Notes: generated by a model from the letters alone, not told the origin. 64,000 nt of DNA from Sphingobacterium oryzagri (GCF_028736175.1 NZ_CP117880.1:4154001-4218000); one strand, 5' to 3'. Positions 17,808-28,371 are shown, counted from the stretch's first letter. Program-made: numbers and translations.

Positions 17808-20800
17808 TTAATCTTCTTCTTTCGAAGCTAATAGTTGATCGTACTCTTCACGAGAACCAACGATGATGTTGCCGTAGTTACGTAAACCAGTACCTGAAGG
17901 AATCAAGTGACCTACGATTACGTTTTCTTTCAAGCCTAACAAATCATCACGTTTACCTGCAATTGCAGCTTCGTTAAGCACCTTCGTAGTTTCCTGGAAG
18001 GACGCTGCTGAGATAAACGATTTGGTACCTAACGATGCACGTGTAATACCTTGTAGTAATGGGCTTGATGTTGCAGAGATCGCATCGCGAACGTCTACAG
18101 TTTTCAAATCTTGCCGTCTAAGTGTCGAATTTTCTTCACGAAGCTTACGCATCGTAACGATTTGGCCTGGGCGTAAAGTTTTTGAATCACCGGCGTCTAC
18201 AACCACTTTCTTGTCGAATAGTGAGTCGTTTTCTTGCATGAAGTCCCATTTGTTTACCGCTTCTTTTTCCAAGAATCTGGTATCACCTGGATCCTCGATG
18301 TTCACTTTCTGCATCATCTGGTGAACGATGGTTTCAAAGTGTTTATCGTTGATTTTTACCCCTTGTAAGCGGTAAACCTCTTGGATACCATTCACGATAT
18401 ATTCTTGTACCGCTGCTGGTCCTTTGATCGACAGGATATCACCTGGAGAGATAGAACCATCAGACAATGGCATACCAGCTTTCACAAAGTCATTATCCTG
18501 TACCAGGATGTGTTTCGAAAGCGGCACCAAGTATTTCTTGATCTGTCCATCTCTAGACTCGATAGAAATCTCGCGGTTACCACGTTTCACACCACCCAGA
18601 GTAACGATACCGTCAATTTCGGTAACAACAGCTGGATTGGATGGGTTACGCGCTTCGAACAATTCTGTTACCCGTGGAAGACCCCCCGTAATATCTCGGG
18701 TTTTACCTGTAGCACGTGGAATCTTAGCTAAGATCGTACCTTCTTTGATTTTCTGTCCGTCTTGAACCGAAACGTGGGCCCCAACCGGAATGTTATATGA
18801 ACGTAACGTGTCGCCCGTCAAATCCGCAATCTTGATTGTTGGGTTTTTCGTTTTATCACGTGTTTCGATAATAACTTTCTCCTTGTGACCTGTTTGTTCA
18901 TCAGACTCATCGCGGAATGTTACACCTTCGATAATGGCTTCGAATTCGATTTTACCACCAAATTCAGAGATGATTACCGCATTATATGGATCCCAGTCAA
19001 CTAGGTTTTTACCTTTTTCAACTTGATCACCTTCGTTTACATATAAGTTAGCACCGTAAGGGATAACCTGGTTGTAAAGTACTTTTTTCTCATCATTTAC
19101 GATACGAATCTCACCAGAACGACCGATTACCACTTGGTAAGGGCCATCTTCGCCTTCTTTCGCTACCGAGCGTACGTTTTCGAATTCGATTTTACCATCG
19201 TATTTTGCTACGATACTAGAATCAGCGGCGATGTTAGATGCCGTACCACCCACGTGGAACGTACGAAGTGTTAACTGTGTACCTGGCTCACCGACAGACT
19301 GCGCTGCGATTACACCCACAGCTTCGCCTAATTGAACGCGTTTGCCAGAAGCTAAGTTACGTCCGTAACAACAAGCACATACACCACGTTTCGACTCACA
19401 AGTCAATACCGAACGAATCTCTACACCTTCAATACCTGCATCTTCGATTTCTTGCGCTACCTCTTCAGAGATATCGATGTTTGCCGCGATGATTAGTTTA
19501 CCAGTTTCTGGATGGAAAACATCGTTTAACGGTGTACGTCCCAAGATTCTGTCATACAATGGTTCCACGATATCATCGTTTTCACGCAATGCTGTTTTGT
19601 AGATACCACGCAATGTCGCACAATCTTCTTCCACAACGATCATATCTTGTGCAACGTCATGCAAACGACGTGTTAAGTAACCCGCATCCGCCGTTTTCAA
19701 CGCTGTATCGGCAAGACCTTTACGCGCACCGTGGGTAGAGATAAAGTACTCCAATACGGAAAGACCTTCTTTAAAGTTGGATAAGATCGGGTTTTCGATG
19801 ATCTCTCCACCGGAAGTACCAGACTTCTGTGGTTTCGCCATCAATCCCCGCATACCACACAACTGACGAATCTGCTCTTTCGATCCACGCGCTCCAGAAT
19901 CCAACATCATGTAAACAGAGTTGAAACCTTGGTTGTCATTGGATAGGATATCCATAACGTGCGCCGTCAATTTGTTGTTGATACGCGTCCAGATATCGAT
20001 AATCTGGTTGTAACGTTCGTTGTTAGTGATGAAACCCATGTTATAGTTATTCTTCACCTCATCAACTTCGTTTGTTGCTTGCGTAATCAAATCAACTTTA
20101 GCCGCTGGAATATTTAAGTCTTGCAAGTTGAACGACAAACCACCTTTGAAGGCTGTTTGGAATCCAAGCTCTTTCATGTCATCCAAGAATTGTGCAGCAC
20201 GAGCCATACCCGTATTCTTTACAATCTCGCCAATGACATTACGCAAAGACTTTTTCGTTAACAATTCGTTGATAAAACCAACCTCCTCAGGTACAACCTG
20301 ATTAAAGATTACGCGGCCTACTGTAGTTTCAAGTAATACATCAACGATTTGTCCTTCTTTATTTTTTGCTTTCGTCTTAACCTTAATAAAAGCGTGTAAG
20401 TCGATCTTATTCTCGTTCAAAGCGATAATCACTTCTTCCGGAGAATAGAAGATCATGTCTTCACCTCTTACTTTGTGGGTCTCAACAGATCTGCGGCCTT
20501 TTGTAATATAGTAAAGACCCAATACCATATCCTGTGAAGGAACCGTTACCGGAGAACCGTTCGCAGGGTTAAGAATGTTGTGCGACGCCAACATCAAGAT
20601 TTGCGCTTCCAAAATTGCAGCATTACCTAAAGGTAAGTGAACCGCCATCTGGTCACCGTCGAAATCGGCGTTGAATGCTGTACACACTAATGGGTGTAAC
20701 TGGATAGCTTTACCTTCTACCAACGTTGGTTGGAAAGCCTGAATACCCAAACGGTGAAGCGTAGGTGCACGGTTTAATAATACCGGGTGACCTTTCAACA

Positions 20801-22085
20801 CATTTTCCAGGATATCCCATACAACCGGATCTTTACGATCAACGATTTTCTTAGCTGATTTTACCGTCTTTACGATACCTCTTTCAATCATCTTACGGAT
20901 GATAAACGGTTTATAAAGCTCTGCAGCCATATCTTTCGGAAGACCACACTCGTGCAATTTCAAGTTAGGTCCCACGACGATTACCGAACGAGCCGAATAA
21001 TCCACACGCTTACCTAACAAGTTTTGACGGAAACGACCTTGTTTACCTTTCAGGATATCCGATAGAGATTTCAACGCACGGTTACCTTCGGTTTTCACTG
21101 CGTTTACTTTACGCGAGTTGTCAAACAACGAGTCAACCGCTTCTTGCAACATACGTTTTTCGTTACGCAGGATAACTTCTGGCGCTTTGATCTCGATCAA
21201 ACGTTTCAAACGATTGTTACGGATAATAACACGACGGTACAAATCGTTCAAATCGGAAGTCGCAAAACGACCACCATCCAAAGGCACTAATGGGCGCAAC
21301 TCTGGTGGAATGATAGGTACAATTTTCACGATCATCCATTCCGGACGGTTTTCGATACGGCCGTTAGCACCACGGAAAGCTTCCACAACATGAAGACGTT
21401 TCAACGCCTCGTTTTTACGTTGTTGTGAAGTTTCGTTTGCCGCCTGGTGACGCAAGTCGTATGATAGCTGATCTAAATCGATACGTTTCAACAACTCTTC
21501 CATCGCCTCAGCACCCATTTTCGCTACAAATTTCTGAGGATCTGTATCGTCTAAGTACTGATTTTCTTTCGGTAACGTATCTAAAATATCCAGGTATTCT
21601 TCTTCTGTCAAGAAATCCATGAAGGAAATGCCATCCTCTTCTTTGATACCTGGTTGGATAACCACGTAACGCTCGTAGTAGATGATCATATCCAATTTCT
21701 TGGTTGGAAGACCTAGTAAATAACCAATTTTATTTGGAAGAGAACGGAAATACCAAATGTGTGCCACAGGAACCACCAAACTGATGTGTCCCATACGCTC
21801 ACGACGTACTTTTTTCTCGGTAACTTCCACACCACAACGGTCACACACGATACCTTTATAACGGATACGTTTGTATTTACCACAGTGACATTCGTAGTCC
21901 TTTACAGGACCAAAGATACGCTCACAGAATAAACCATCACGTTCTGGTTTGTAGGTACGATAGTTAATCGTCTCTGGTTTGGTAACTTCACCACTTGAAC
22001 GCTCCAAAATAGTTTCTGGAGAAGCTAAGCTGATCGTAATCGATGTAAAGTTACTTTTGATTTTATTATCTTTTTTGTAAGACAT
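17808..22085 (-). CDS. rpoC: DNA-directed RNA polymerase subunit beta-prime
   Basis: Largest subunit of RNA polymerase, which holds the catalytic magnesium. The 1425-residue protein carries the N-terminal zinc ribbon (CHCGKYKRIRYKGIVCDRCG, about 66-85) and the switch and rudder regions. The invariant NADFDGDQM loop lies near residue 470. The second zinc site CESKRGVCACCYGR is near residue 900, and the trigger-loop region (GEPGTQLTLRTFHVGG) is present. It ends with an acidic tail EEYDQLLASKEED. It is the last gene of the ribosomal protein/RNA polymerase operon, 68 bases after rpoB with a hairpin between them. No disruption is seen. Confidence 0.98.
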   Translation of the reverse strand: MSYKKDNKIKSNFTSITISLASPETILERSSGEVTKPETINYRTYKPERDGLFCERIFGPVKDYECHCGKYKRIRYKGIVCDRCGVEVTEKKVRRERMGHISLVVPVAHIWYFRSLPNKIGYLLGLPTKKLDMIIYYERYVVIQPGIKEEDGISFMDFLTEEEYLDILDTLPKENQYLDDTDPQKFVAKMGAEAMEELLKRIDLDQLSYDLRHQAANETSQQRKNEALKRLHVVEAFRGANGRIENRPEWMIVKIVPIIPPELRPLVPLDGGRFATSDLNDLYRRVIIRNNRLKRLIEIKAPEVILRNEKRMLQEAVDSLFDNSRKVNAVKTEGNRALKSLSDILKGKQGRFRQNLLGKRVDYSARSVIVVGPNLKLHECGLPKDMAAELYKPFIIRKMIERGIVKTVKSAKKIVDRKDPVVWDILENVLKGHPVLLNRAPTLHRLGIQAFQPTLVEGKAIQLHPLVCTAFNADFDGDQMAVHLPLGNAAILEAQILMLASHNILNPANGSPVTVPSQDMVLGLYYITKGRRSVETHKVRGEDMIFYSPEEVIIALNENKIDLHAFIKVKTKAKNKEGQIVDVLLETTVGRVIFNQVVPEEVGFINELLTKKSLRNVIGEIVKNTGMARAAQFLDDMKELGFQTAFKGGLSFNLQDLNIPAAKVDLITQATNEVDEVKNNYNMGFITNNERYNQIIDIWTRINNKLTAHVMDILSNDNQGFNSVYMMLDSGARGSKEQIRQLCGMRGLMAKPQKSGTSGGEIIENPILSNFKEGLSVLEYFISTHGARKGLADTALKTADAGYLTRRLHDVAQDMIVVEEDCATLRGIYKTALRENDDIVEPLYDRILGRTPLNDVFHPETGKLIIAANIDISEEVAQEIEDAGIEGVEIRSVLTCESKRGVCACCYGRNLASGKRVQLGEAVGVIAAQSVGEPGTQLTLRTFHVGGTASNIAADSSIVAKYDGKIEFENVRSVAKEGEDGPYQVVIGRSGEIRIVNDEKKVLYNQVIPYGANLYVNEGDQVEKGKNLVDWDPYNAVIISEFGGKIEFEAIIEGVTFRDESDEQTGHKEKVIIETRDKTKNPTIKIADLTGDTLRSYNIPVGAHVSVQDGQKIKEGTILAKIPRATGKTRDITGGLPRVTELFEARNPSNPAVVTEIDGIVTLGGVKRGNREISIESRDGQIKKYLVPLSKHILVQDNDFVKAGMPLSDGSISPGDILSIKGPAAVQEYIVNGIQEVYRLQGVKINDKHFETIVHQMMQKVNIEDPGDTRFLEKEAVNKWDFMQENDSLFDKKVVVDAGDSKTLRPGQIVTMRKLREENSTLRRQDLKTVDVRDAISATSSPLLQGITRASLGTKSFISAASFQETTKVLNEAAIAGKRDDLLGLKENVIVGHLIPSGTGLRNYGNIIVGSREEYDQLLASKEED

Positions 22086-22116
22086 ACTTTATAAAAAGTT
22101 AAAGCTGTATGTAGAA

Positions 22117-22144
22117 ACCTAAGAAGTCCGAAAACTTCTTAGGT
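22117..22144 (-). other. Hairpin in the rpoB-rpoC spacer
   Basis: A perfect 11-bp stem (ACCTAAGAAGT/ACTTCTTAGGT) with a 6-base loop occupies almost half of the 68-base spacer. There is no T-run after it in the transcription direction, so RNA processing or stabilisation is more likely than termination. Confidence 0.5.
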
Positions 22145-22153
22145 ATCCTGATA

Positions 22154-25100
22154 TTAATCTAATGTGATATCTAAACCTAAACCACGTAACTCGTGTACCA
22201 ATACGTTGAACGATTCTGGTACAGATGGTGTTGGTAGGTTATTACCTTTAACGATTGCCTCGTAGGTTTTTGCACGACCAACCACATCATCGGATTTCAC
22301 GGTCAAGATCTCTTGCAGGATATTCGATGCACCAAATGCCTCTAATGCCCAAACCTCCATCTCACCAAAACGCTGACCACCGAATTGCGCCTTACCACCT
22401 AATGGCTGTTGCGTAATCAAGGAGTATGGTCCGATAGAACGCGCGTGCATTTTATCATCTACCATGTGACCAAGTTTAAGCATGTAGATCACACCTACAG
22501 TTGTTGGTTGATCAAAACGATCACCAGTCAAACCGTTGTATAAATATGTTCTACCAGAAGCTGGCAATTCTGCTTTCGTAATCCACTCTTCTACCTGGCC
22601 CATTTCAGCACCATCGAAGATTGGTGTAGCAAACTTCATCCCTAGTTTCTGTCCGGCCCAACCTAAAACAGTTTCGTAAATCTGTCCAAGGTTCATACGC
22701 GAAGGTACACCAAGTGGGTTTAACACGATATCAACCGGCGTTCCATCAGCCAAGAAAGGCATATCTTCGTCACGTACGATACGTGCAACGATACCTTTGT
22801 TACCGTGGCGACCCGCCATCTTATCACCTACTTTCAGTTTACGTTTTTTAGCTACGTAAACCTTCGCCATCTGAACGATACCAGAAGGAAGCTCATCACC
22901 CACGGAAATAGCAAATTTCTCGCGTTTGAATGCACCTAGCTCTTCGTTGATCTTGATGTTGTAGAAGTGCAACGACAATTTGATCAATTCGTTTTTATCG
23001 TCATCTGTCGTCCAACCTGTTGGATTGATATGGGTGTAATCTAAGTCTGTCAGGATTTTCTGCGTAAACTTAGCACCTTTTGGTACCAACAACTCCTTGT
23101 AAACATTGTAAACACCTTGGCTAGTTTTACCATTGACAACGGTAAATAACTTATCAACCAAACGCTCTTTTAAAAGTTTAGCGGCTCTATCATGTGCTAC
23201 TTCCAATTTTTCTAAAGCTTTTCTTTCGACTTCTTTAGACATTTTCTTAGCACGAGAGAATAGCTTCGTATCGATAACAACACCTTTCAATGATGGTGAC
23301 GCTTTTAATGAAGCATCTTTTACATCGCCGGCTTTATCACCAAAGATTGCACGTAACAATTTCTCTTCTGGTGAAGGATCAGACTCGCCTTTAGGCGTAA
23401 TCTTACCGATCAAGATATCGCCACCGTTAACCTCAGCACCGATGCGGATAATACCGTTCTCGTCTAAGTCTTTTGTAGCTTCTTCCGACACGTTCGGGAT
23501 ATCAGCGGTCAACTCTTCTTCACCACGTTTCGTATCACGCACTTCTAGTTCAAACTCTTCAATATGAAGCGAAGTAAACAAATCTTGCGATACGACACGC
23601 TCTGAAATCACAATCGCATCCTCAAAGTTGTAACCCTGCCAAGGCATGAATGCCACTTTTAAGTTACGGCCAAGCGCTAACTCGCCATTTTCGGTTGCGT
23701 AACCCTCACACAATACCTCACCTTTACTTACCTTTTGTCCTTTGATAACAATAGGCTTCAAGTTGATACAGGTATTCTGGTTGGTTTTCTTGAATTTCGT
23801 TAATCTGTATGTTTTTACGTCGTCGTCAAAAGAAACCAAACGGTCGTCTTCGGTACGCTCGTAACGGATTTTAATTTCGTTTGCATCGACATACTCTACT
23901 ACACCATTGCCTTCCGCATTGATAAGTGTACGCGAATCAGATGCTACGCGAGCCTCCAAGCCTGTACCAACGATTGGCGCGCTAGGGCGCAACAACGGCA
24001 CAGCTTGACGCTGCATGTTCGATCCCATCAATGCACGGTTGGCATCATCATGCTCCAAGAACGGAATCAACGATGCAGCGATTGATGTAATCTGGTTAGG
24101 CGCAACGTCCATATAGTCCAAACGCTCTGGTTCGATAATCGGGAAGTCACCCTCATATCTTGCTTTTACTTTCGGATCCAGGAAGTTACCTTGATCATCG
24201 TATTGCGCGTTTGCCTGTGCGATTGTTTTATCATCTTCATCTTCTGCAGATAAATAAACAACAGGCTGATCAACAACCACTTTACCTTCAGCCACCTTAC
24301 GGTAAGGCGTTTCGATAAAACCTAAGTTATTGATCTTCGCGTGAACGGCCAAAGAAGAAATCAAACCAATGTTTGGTCCCTCTGGTGTTTCAATCGTACA
24401 TAAACGACCGTAGTGTGTGTAGTGAACGTCACGTACCTCAAAACCAGCACGCTCACGGGAAAGACCACCAGGTCCTAAGGCTGATAAACGACGCTTGTGC
24501 GTAATTTCTGCCAATGGATTGGTTTGATCCATAAATTGAGACAACTGGTTTGTTCCGAAGAACGAGTTGATCACGGATGATAAAGTACGCGCATTGATCA
24601 AGTCAGTCGGTGTGAACACCTCGTTGTCACGAATGTTCATACGCTCCCGGATGGTACGCGCCATACGAGAAAGACCAACGCCAAATTGTGCATACAATTG
24701 CTCACCTACCGTACGTACACGACGGTTAGACAAGTGGTCAATATCATCCACCTCAGCTTTTGAATTGATCAGGTTAATCAAGTACTTCACGATGGCAATA
24801 ATATCTTCGCGTGTTAACACTTTGATATCATCCGCTGTACCCAATTTCAACTTACGGTTGATGCGGTAACGACCAACATCACCCAAATCATAACGTTTGT
24901 CTGAGAAGAACAAACGATCAATGATACCACGAGCTGTCTCCTCATCAGGTGGTTCTGCGTTACGCAACTGACGGTAGATATGCTCCACAGCCTCTTTTTC
25001 AGAGTTTGAAGTATCTTTTTGTAATGTATTATATATAATGGAGTAATCCGCATTGTTTGATGCATCTTCTTTCGCAAGGATAATAGATTTAACACCTGCG

Positions 25101-25963
25101 TCGATGATCAAGTCAATATGGTCTTCCTCTAAAACTGTTTCACGTTCTAAAATTATCTCGTTACGATCGATAGAAACCACCTCACCAGTATCCTCATCCA
25201 CGAAATCTTCGATCCATTTTTTCAATACCCTGGCAGCCAAACGACGGCCAACATATTTCTTAAGACCAGACTTACTAACTTTAACCTCATCTGCCAGATC
25301 AAACAATTCAAGGATATCTTTATCCGAATCGTAACCGATCGCACGTAACAAAGTAGTAACTGGGAATTTCTTTTTACGGTCGATGTATGCATACATGACG
25401 TTGTTCACGTCTGTTGCAAACTCGATCCAAGATCCTTTAAAAGGAATTACCCTTGCAGAATAAAGTTTAGTACCATTTGTGTGTCTACTCTGACCGAAGA
25501 ATACACCAGGGGAACGGTGCAATTGAGAAACGATTACACGCTCTGCGCCGTTTACCACAAAGGTACCTTTTGGAGTCATGTAAGGAATTGTTCCCAAATA
25601 TACATCCTGTACAATGGTTTCGAAGTCTTCGTGCTCTTCATCATTACAAGATAACTTCAATTTTGCCTTAAGAGGAACGCTATAAGTTAAACCACGCTCA
25701 ATACATTCTTGAATGTCGTAGCGAGGCGGATCGATAAAGTAATCCAAAAACTCAAGCACAAAGATGTTTCTTGAATCAGAAATAGGGAAGTTTTCTGCGA
25801 AAACCTTGAACAGCCCTTCCTGATGGCGATTGTCAGAAGTAGTTTCTAATTGAAAAAACTCCTTGAAAGATTGCAATTGCACGTCCAAGAAATCCGGGTA
25901 ATCAATTACCTTCTTACTTGTAGCAAAATTCACTCTTTCGTTTTGAATATTATTGTTTGCCAA
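22154..25963 (-). CDS. rpoB: DNA-directed RNA polymerase subunit beta
   Basis: Second-largest RNA polymerase subunit, 1269 residues. The rifampicin-binding cluster reads NQLSQFMDQTNPLAEITH followed by KRRLSALGPGG. The residues equivalent to E. coli Gln513, Asp516, His526, Arg529 and Ser531 are unchanged, i.e. the sensitive form. Also present are the HYGRLCTIETPEGPNIGLI segment and the catalytic-side motif GDKMAGRHGNKGIV. The C-terminal KSDDVVGRAKTYEAIVKG and PSVPESFNVL follow, next to the beta-prime contact. It lies 162 bases downstream of rplL. The ATG at 25963 gives a normal Bacteroidota N-terminus (ERVNFATSKKVIDYPDFLDVQL). Confidence 0.98.
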   Translation of the reverse strand: MANNNIQNERVNFATSKKVIDYPDFLDVQLQSFKEFFQLETTSDNRHQEGLFKVFAENFPISDSRNIFVLEFLDYFIDPPRYDIQECIERGLTYSVPLKAKLKLSCNDEEHEDFETIVQDVYLGTIPYMTPKGTFVVNGAERVIVSQLHRSPGVFFGQSRHTNGTKLYSARVIPFKGSWIEFATDVNNVMYAYIDRKKKFPVTTLLRAIGYDSDKDILELFDLADEVKVSKSGLKKYVGRRLAARVLKKWIEDFVDEDTGEVVSIDRNEIILERETVLEEDHIDLIIDAGVKSIILAKEDASNNADYSIIYNTLQKDTSNSEKEAVEHIYRQLRNAEPPDEETARGIIDRLFFSDKRYDLGDVGRYRINRKLKLGTADDIKVLTREDIIAIVKYLINLINSKAEVDDIDHLSNRRVRTVGEQLYAQFGVGLSRMARTIRERMNIRDNEVFTPTDLINARTLSSVINSFFGTNQLSQFMDQTNPLAEITHKRRLSALGPGGLSRERAGFEVRDVHYTHYGRLCTIETPEGPNIGLISSLAVHAKINNLGFIETPYRKVAEGKVVVDQPVVYLSAEDEDDKTIAQANAQYDDQGNFLDPKVKARYEGDFPIIEPERLDYMDVAPNQITSIAASLIPFLEHDDANRALMGSNMQRQAVPLLRPSAPIVGTGLEARVASDSRTLINAEGNGVVEYVDANEIKIRYERTEDDRLVSFDDDVKTYRLTKFKKTNQNTCINLKPIVIKGQKVSKGEVLCEGYATENGELALGRNLKVAFMPWQGYNFEDAIVISERVVSQDLFTSLHIEEFELEVRDTKRGEEELTADIPNVSEEATKDLDENGIIRIGAEVNGGDILIGKITPKGESDPSPEEKLLRAIFGDKAGDVKDASLKASPSLKGVVIDTKLFSRAKKMSKEVERKALEKLEVAHDRAAKLLKERLVDKLFTVVNGKTSQGVYNVYKELLVPKGAKFTQKILTDLDYTHINPTGWTTDDDKNELIKLSLHFYNIKINEELGAFKREKFAISVGDELPSGIVQMAKVYVAKKRKLKVGDKMAGRHGNKGIVARIVRDEDMPFLADGTPVDIVLNPLGVPSRMNLGQIYETVLGWAGQKLGMKFATPIFDGAEMGQVEEWITKAELPASGRTYLYNGLTGDRFDQPTTVGVIYMLKLGHMVDDKMHARSIGPYSLITQQPLGGKAQFGGQRFGEMEVWALEAFGASNILQEILTVKSDDVVGRAKTYEAIVKGNNLPTPSVPESFNVLVHELRGLGLDITLD

Positions 25964-26069
25964 GGGAATAAGAATTTTAGTTTAAAAAAACTGAGCCAAC
26001 TATGCTGTAATCATGTTATGGTCAAATGTCAGCACCCATTTGACACATGTAATAATATAAATAGGAATA

Positions 26070-26095
26070 GACTCTGGCAAAATATTGACAGAGTC
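26070..26095 (-). other. Stem-loop in the rplL-rpoB spacer
   Basis: A 7-bp stem GACTCTG/CAGAGTC with a 12-base loop lies 30 bases after the rplL stop. The position matches the partial attenuator that tunes rpoBC against ribosomal proteins in E. coli, but the stem is weaker and has no T-run, so an attenuating role is only suggested. Confidence 0.35.
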
Positions 26096-26125
26096 TAAAC
26101 CTTTAAGGTGCTTTAATATGTGAGA

Positions 26126-26503
26126 TTACTTGATCTCAACAACAGCTCCAGCTTCTTCTAATTGTTTTTTCAACGCTTCAGCTTCGTCTTTAGAAACACC
26201 AGCTTTCAATTCTTTAGGAGCGCCATCAACTAAATCTTTAGCTTCTTTCAATCCTAAACCAGCTAGGTCTTTTACTAATTTAACTACTGCTAATTTCTGA
26301 CCACCAGCTTCTTTCAAGATAACGTCAAATGAAGTTTTCTCTTCAGCAGCAGCAGCGCCACCTTCAGCAGGAGCAGCAGCAACTGCAACAGCAGCAGCAG
26401 CAGGCTCGATACCGTACTCATCTTTTAAGATATCAGCTAATTCCTTAACTTCTTTTACTGTTAAGTTTACTAACTGTTCAGCAAGTTGTTTTAAATCTGC
26501 CAT
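26126..26503 (-). CDS. rplL: 50S ribosomal protein L7/L12
   Basis: Stalk protein that recruits translation GTPases, 125 residues. The N-terminal dimerisation helices (LKQLAEQLVNLTVKEVKELADILKDEYGI) are followed by an Ala-rich hinge (about 35-55). The C-terminal domain includes VKLVKDLAGLGLKEAKDLVDGAPKELK (about 75-102), which binds elongation factors. It is separated from rplJ by 72 bases and is cotranscribed on the minus strand. Confidence 0.97.
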   Translation of the reverse strand: MADLKQLAEQLVNLTVKEVKELADILKDEYGIEPAAAAVAVAAAPAEGGAAAAEEKTSFDVILKEAGGQKLAVVKLVKDLAGLGLKEAKDLVDGAPKELKAGVSKDEAEALKKQLEEAGAVVEIK

Positions 26504-26575
26504 TTTATTTTGAATTTTTGAATGTACTTAAATAATGTTGAATAAATGCACGAACTTATATTATAGAGGGGTTCG

Positions 26576-27094
26576 TTAGCCTCTTTCTTCTAAAGCTTTT
26601 ACTAATCCTGAAATTGTATTTCCACCCGACTGAAGAGCAGAAATAACATTTTTCGCTGGTGATTGAAGTGCTGCGATAATGTCTGCAACAAGTTCGTCCT
26701 TAGATTTAAGGGTAACTAAAGCATTCAATTGATCGTCACCTACAAACGCTGTTTCCTGAATATACGCAGCTTTTAACACTGGTTTTTCACCAGATTTGCG
26801 CAATTCTTTAATCAACTTCGCAGGCGCATTTCCTGTTTCAGAGAACATTAACGTAGAAGCACCTTTAAGCACGCCACGTAGTTCTTCTGAATCGATACCT
26901 GCTTCAAGCAATGCTTTCTCAATAAGGGAGTTTTTCGCTACCTGAATGATGATGCCTTGATCGAAACATTTACGACGAATGTTATTCACTTTGTCAACAG
27001 ATAAATCAGCAGTATCAGTAATGTAGAAATTACCGTAAGATTTAATCTGTTCGGCCAAAGCTTGAACAATTTCTTGTTTTTCTTCTTTTCTCAT
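26576..27094 (-). CDS. rplJ: 50S ribosomal protein L10
   Basis: Base of the ribosomal stalk, 172 residues, carrying L7/L12 dimers on its C-terminal helix (about 140-172). It opens with MRKEEKQEIVQALAEQIKSYGNFYITDTADLSV, the usual start, and has the RRKCFDQGIIIQVAKNSLIEKAL segment that contacts 23S rRNA. It begins only 2 bases after the rplA stop, so the long L10 leader used for autoregulation in E. coli is absent here. Confidence 0.97.
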   Translation of the reverse strand: MRKEEKQEIVQALAEQIKSYGNFYITDTADLSVDKVNNIRRKCFDQGIIIQVAKNSLIEKALLEAGIDSEELRGVLKGASTLMFSETGNAPAKLIKELRKSGEKPVLKAAYIQETAFVGDDQLNALVTLKSKDELVADIIAALQSPAKNVISALQSGGNTISGLVKALEERG

Positions 27095-27096
27095 GA

Positions 27097-27795
27097 TTAA
27101 ATTCCTGCTACTGATTTAGTTTCAACATGAATACCAGGACTCATTGTTGAGGAGATGTGAATACTCTTGAAGTATGTTCCCTTAGCTGCAGATGGTTTCA
27201 AACGAGAAAGTGTTTGCAACACTTCCAATGCGTTATCATAAATCTTATCTGCGTCGAAGGACACTTTACCAACTGAAGTATGGATGATTCCTGTTTTATC
27301 AACTTTGAAATCAATTTTACCAGCCTTAACTTCGGTTACAGCTTTACCTACTTCGGTAGTTACTGTTCCCGTTTTCGGGTTAGGCATCAAGTTTCTAGGA
27401 CCTAAAATACGTCCTAATTTACCCACTTTAGCCATCACACTAGGCATAGTAATAATGATATCAACGTCAGTCCAACCACCTTCGATTTTGCTGATATAGT
27501 CATCAAGACCTACGAAATCTGCACCTGCTGCTTTAGCTTCTTCTTCCTTATCAGGAGTACACAATACTAAAACGCGAACAGTTTTACCAGTTCCGTGAGG
27601 TAATGTTGCAATACCACGTACCATTTGGTTTGCTTTACGAGGATCCACGCCTAAACGAACGTCGATATCCACAGAAGCATCAAATTTGGTCGTAGTAATC
27701 TCTTTTACCAAAGCCGCAGCTTCTTGCAAAGAGTACGCTTTACCAGCTTCAATTTTGGATAGTGCCGCTTTTTGATTTTTTGTTAATCTAGCCAC
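27097..27795 (-). CDS. rplA: 50S ribosomal protein L1
   Basis: Mobile L1-stalk protein, 232 residues. It includes LGVDPRKANQMVRGIATLPHGTGK (about 47-70), the rRNA-contact segment, and GRILGPRNLMPNPKTGTV (about 127-144), the family signature. In many bacteria L1 represses its own operon by binding the rplK leader. Here it follows rplK after 22 bases, and the ~105-base rplK leader is the natural place for such a site. Confidence 0.97.
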   Translation of the reverse strand: MARLTKNQKAALSKIEAGKAYSLQEAAALVKEITTTKFDASVDIDVRLGVDPRKANQMVRGIATLPHGTGKTVRVLVLCTPDKEEEAKAAGADFVGLDDYISKIEGGWTDVDIIITMPSVMAKVGKLGRILGPRNLMPNPKTGTVTTEVGKAVTEVKAGKIDFKVDKTGIIHTSVGKVSFDADKIYDNALEVLQTLSRLKPSAAKGTYFKSIHISSTMSPGIHVETKSVAGI

Positions 27796-27817
27796 TTTCT
27801 TAAACTGATTTCGTTAA

Positions 27818-28261
27818 TTAATTGTTCCAAGGAGCACTACCAGAAACGGTAATACCCATACTACGTGCTGTCCCAGCGACCATTTTCATAGCCGACTCTA
27901 CAGTAAATGCGTTCAAATCAGGCATTTTATCTTTAGCGATCGTTTCCACTTGCTCCCAAGTAATAGAAGCAACTTTCTTACGGTTAGGCTCGCCAGAACC
28001 ACTCTTTAACTTAGCAGCATCTTTCAACTGCACAGCTACCGGAGGAGTTTTGATGATAAAATCAAATGATTTGTCACTGTAAACTGTAATGACAACAGGC
28101 AATACTTGACCTGGTTTGTCTTGCGTACGGGCATTGAATTGCTTACAGAAATCCATGATGTTCACCCCTTTAGCACCTAATGCAGGTCCTACTGGAGGTG
28201 ATGGATTGGCAGCACCGCCCTTTACTTGTAATTTTACTAACGCACTGACTTCTTTTGCCAT
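27818..28261 (-). CDS. rplK: 50S ribosomal protein L11
   Basis: Part of the GTPase-associated centre, 147 residues. The N-terminal domain has the proline-rich switch GGAANPSPPVGPALGAKGVNIMDFCKQFN (about 15-43). The C-terminal 23S-binding domain ends in the signature AMKMVAGTARSMGITV (about 125-140). It is the first gene of rplKAJL-rpoBC and has its own promoter, separated from nusG by a terminator hairpin. Confidence 0.97.
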   Translation of the reverse strand: MAKEVSALVKLQVKGGAANPSPPVGPALGAKGVNIMDFCKQFNARTQDKPGQVLPVVITVYSDKSFDFIIKTPPVAVQLKDAAKLKSGSGEPNRKKVASITWEQVETIAKDKMPDLNAFTVESAMKMVAGTARSMGITVSGSAPWNN

Positions 28262-28371
28262 TTTGTTTTGAATTTAATTGTTAAATGTTTGTTAGTAAGT
28301 TGGAAGCTCAAACGTAACATTTATTTTTTCTCGAAAGGCGTATCGCGATAGCAATACAACCAAACGAGGTG

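Noticed and set aside
18022..25671. Plus-strand frames opposite rpoC and rpoB
   Set aside because: They are antisense shadows of highly conserved genes; their products show no domain and the real frames have all the catalytic motifs.
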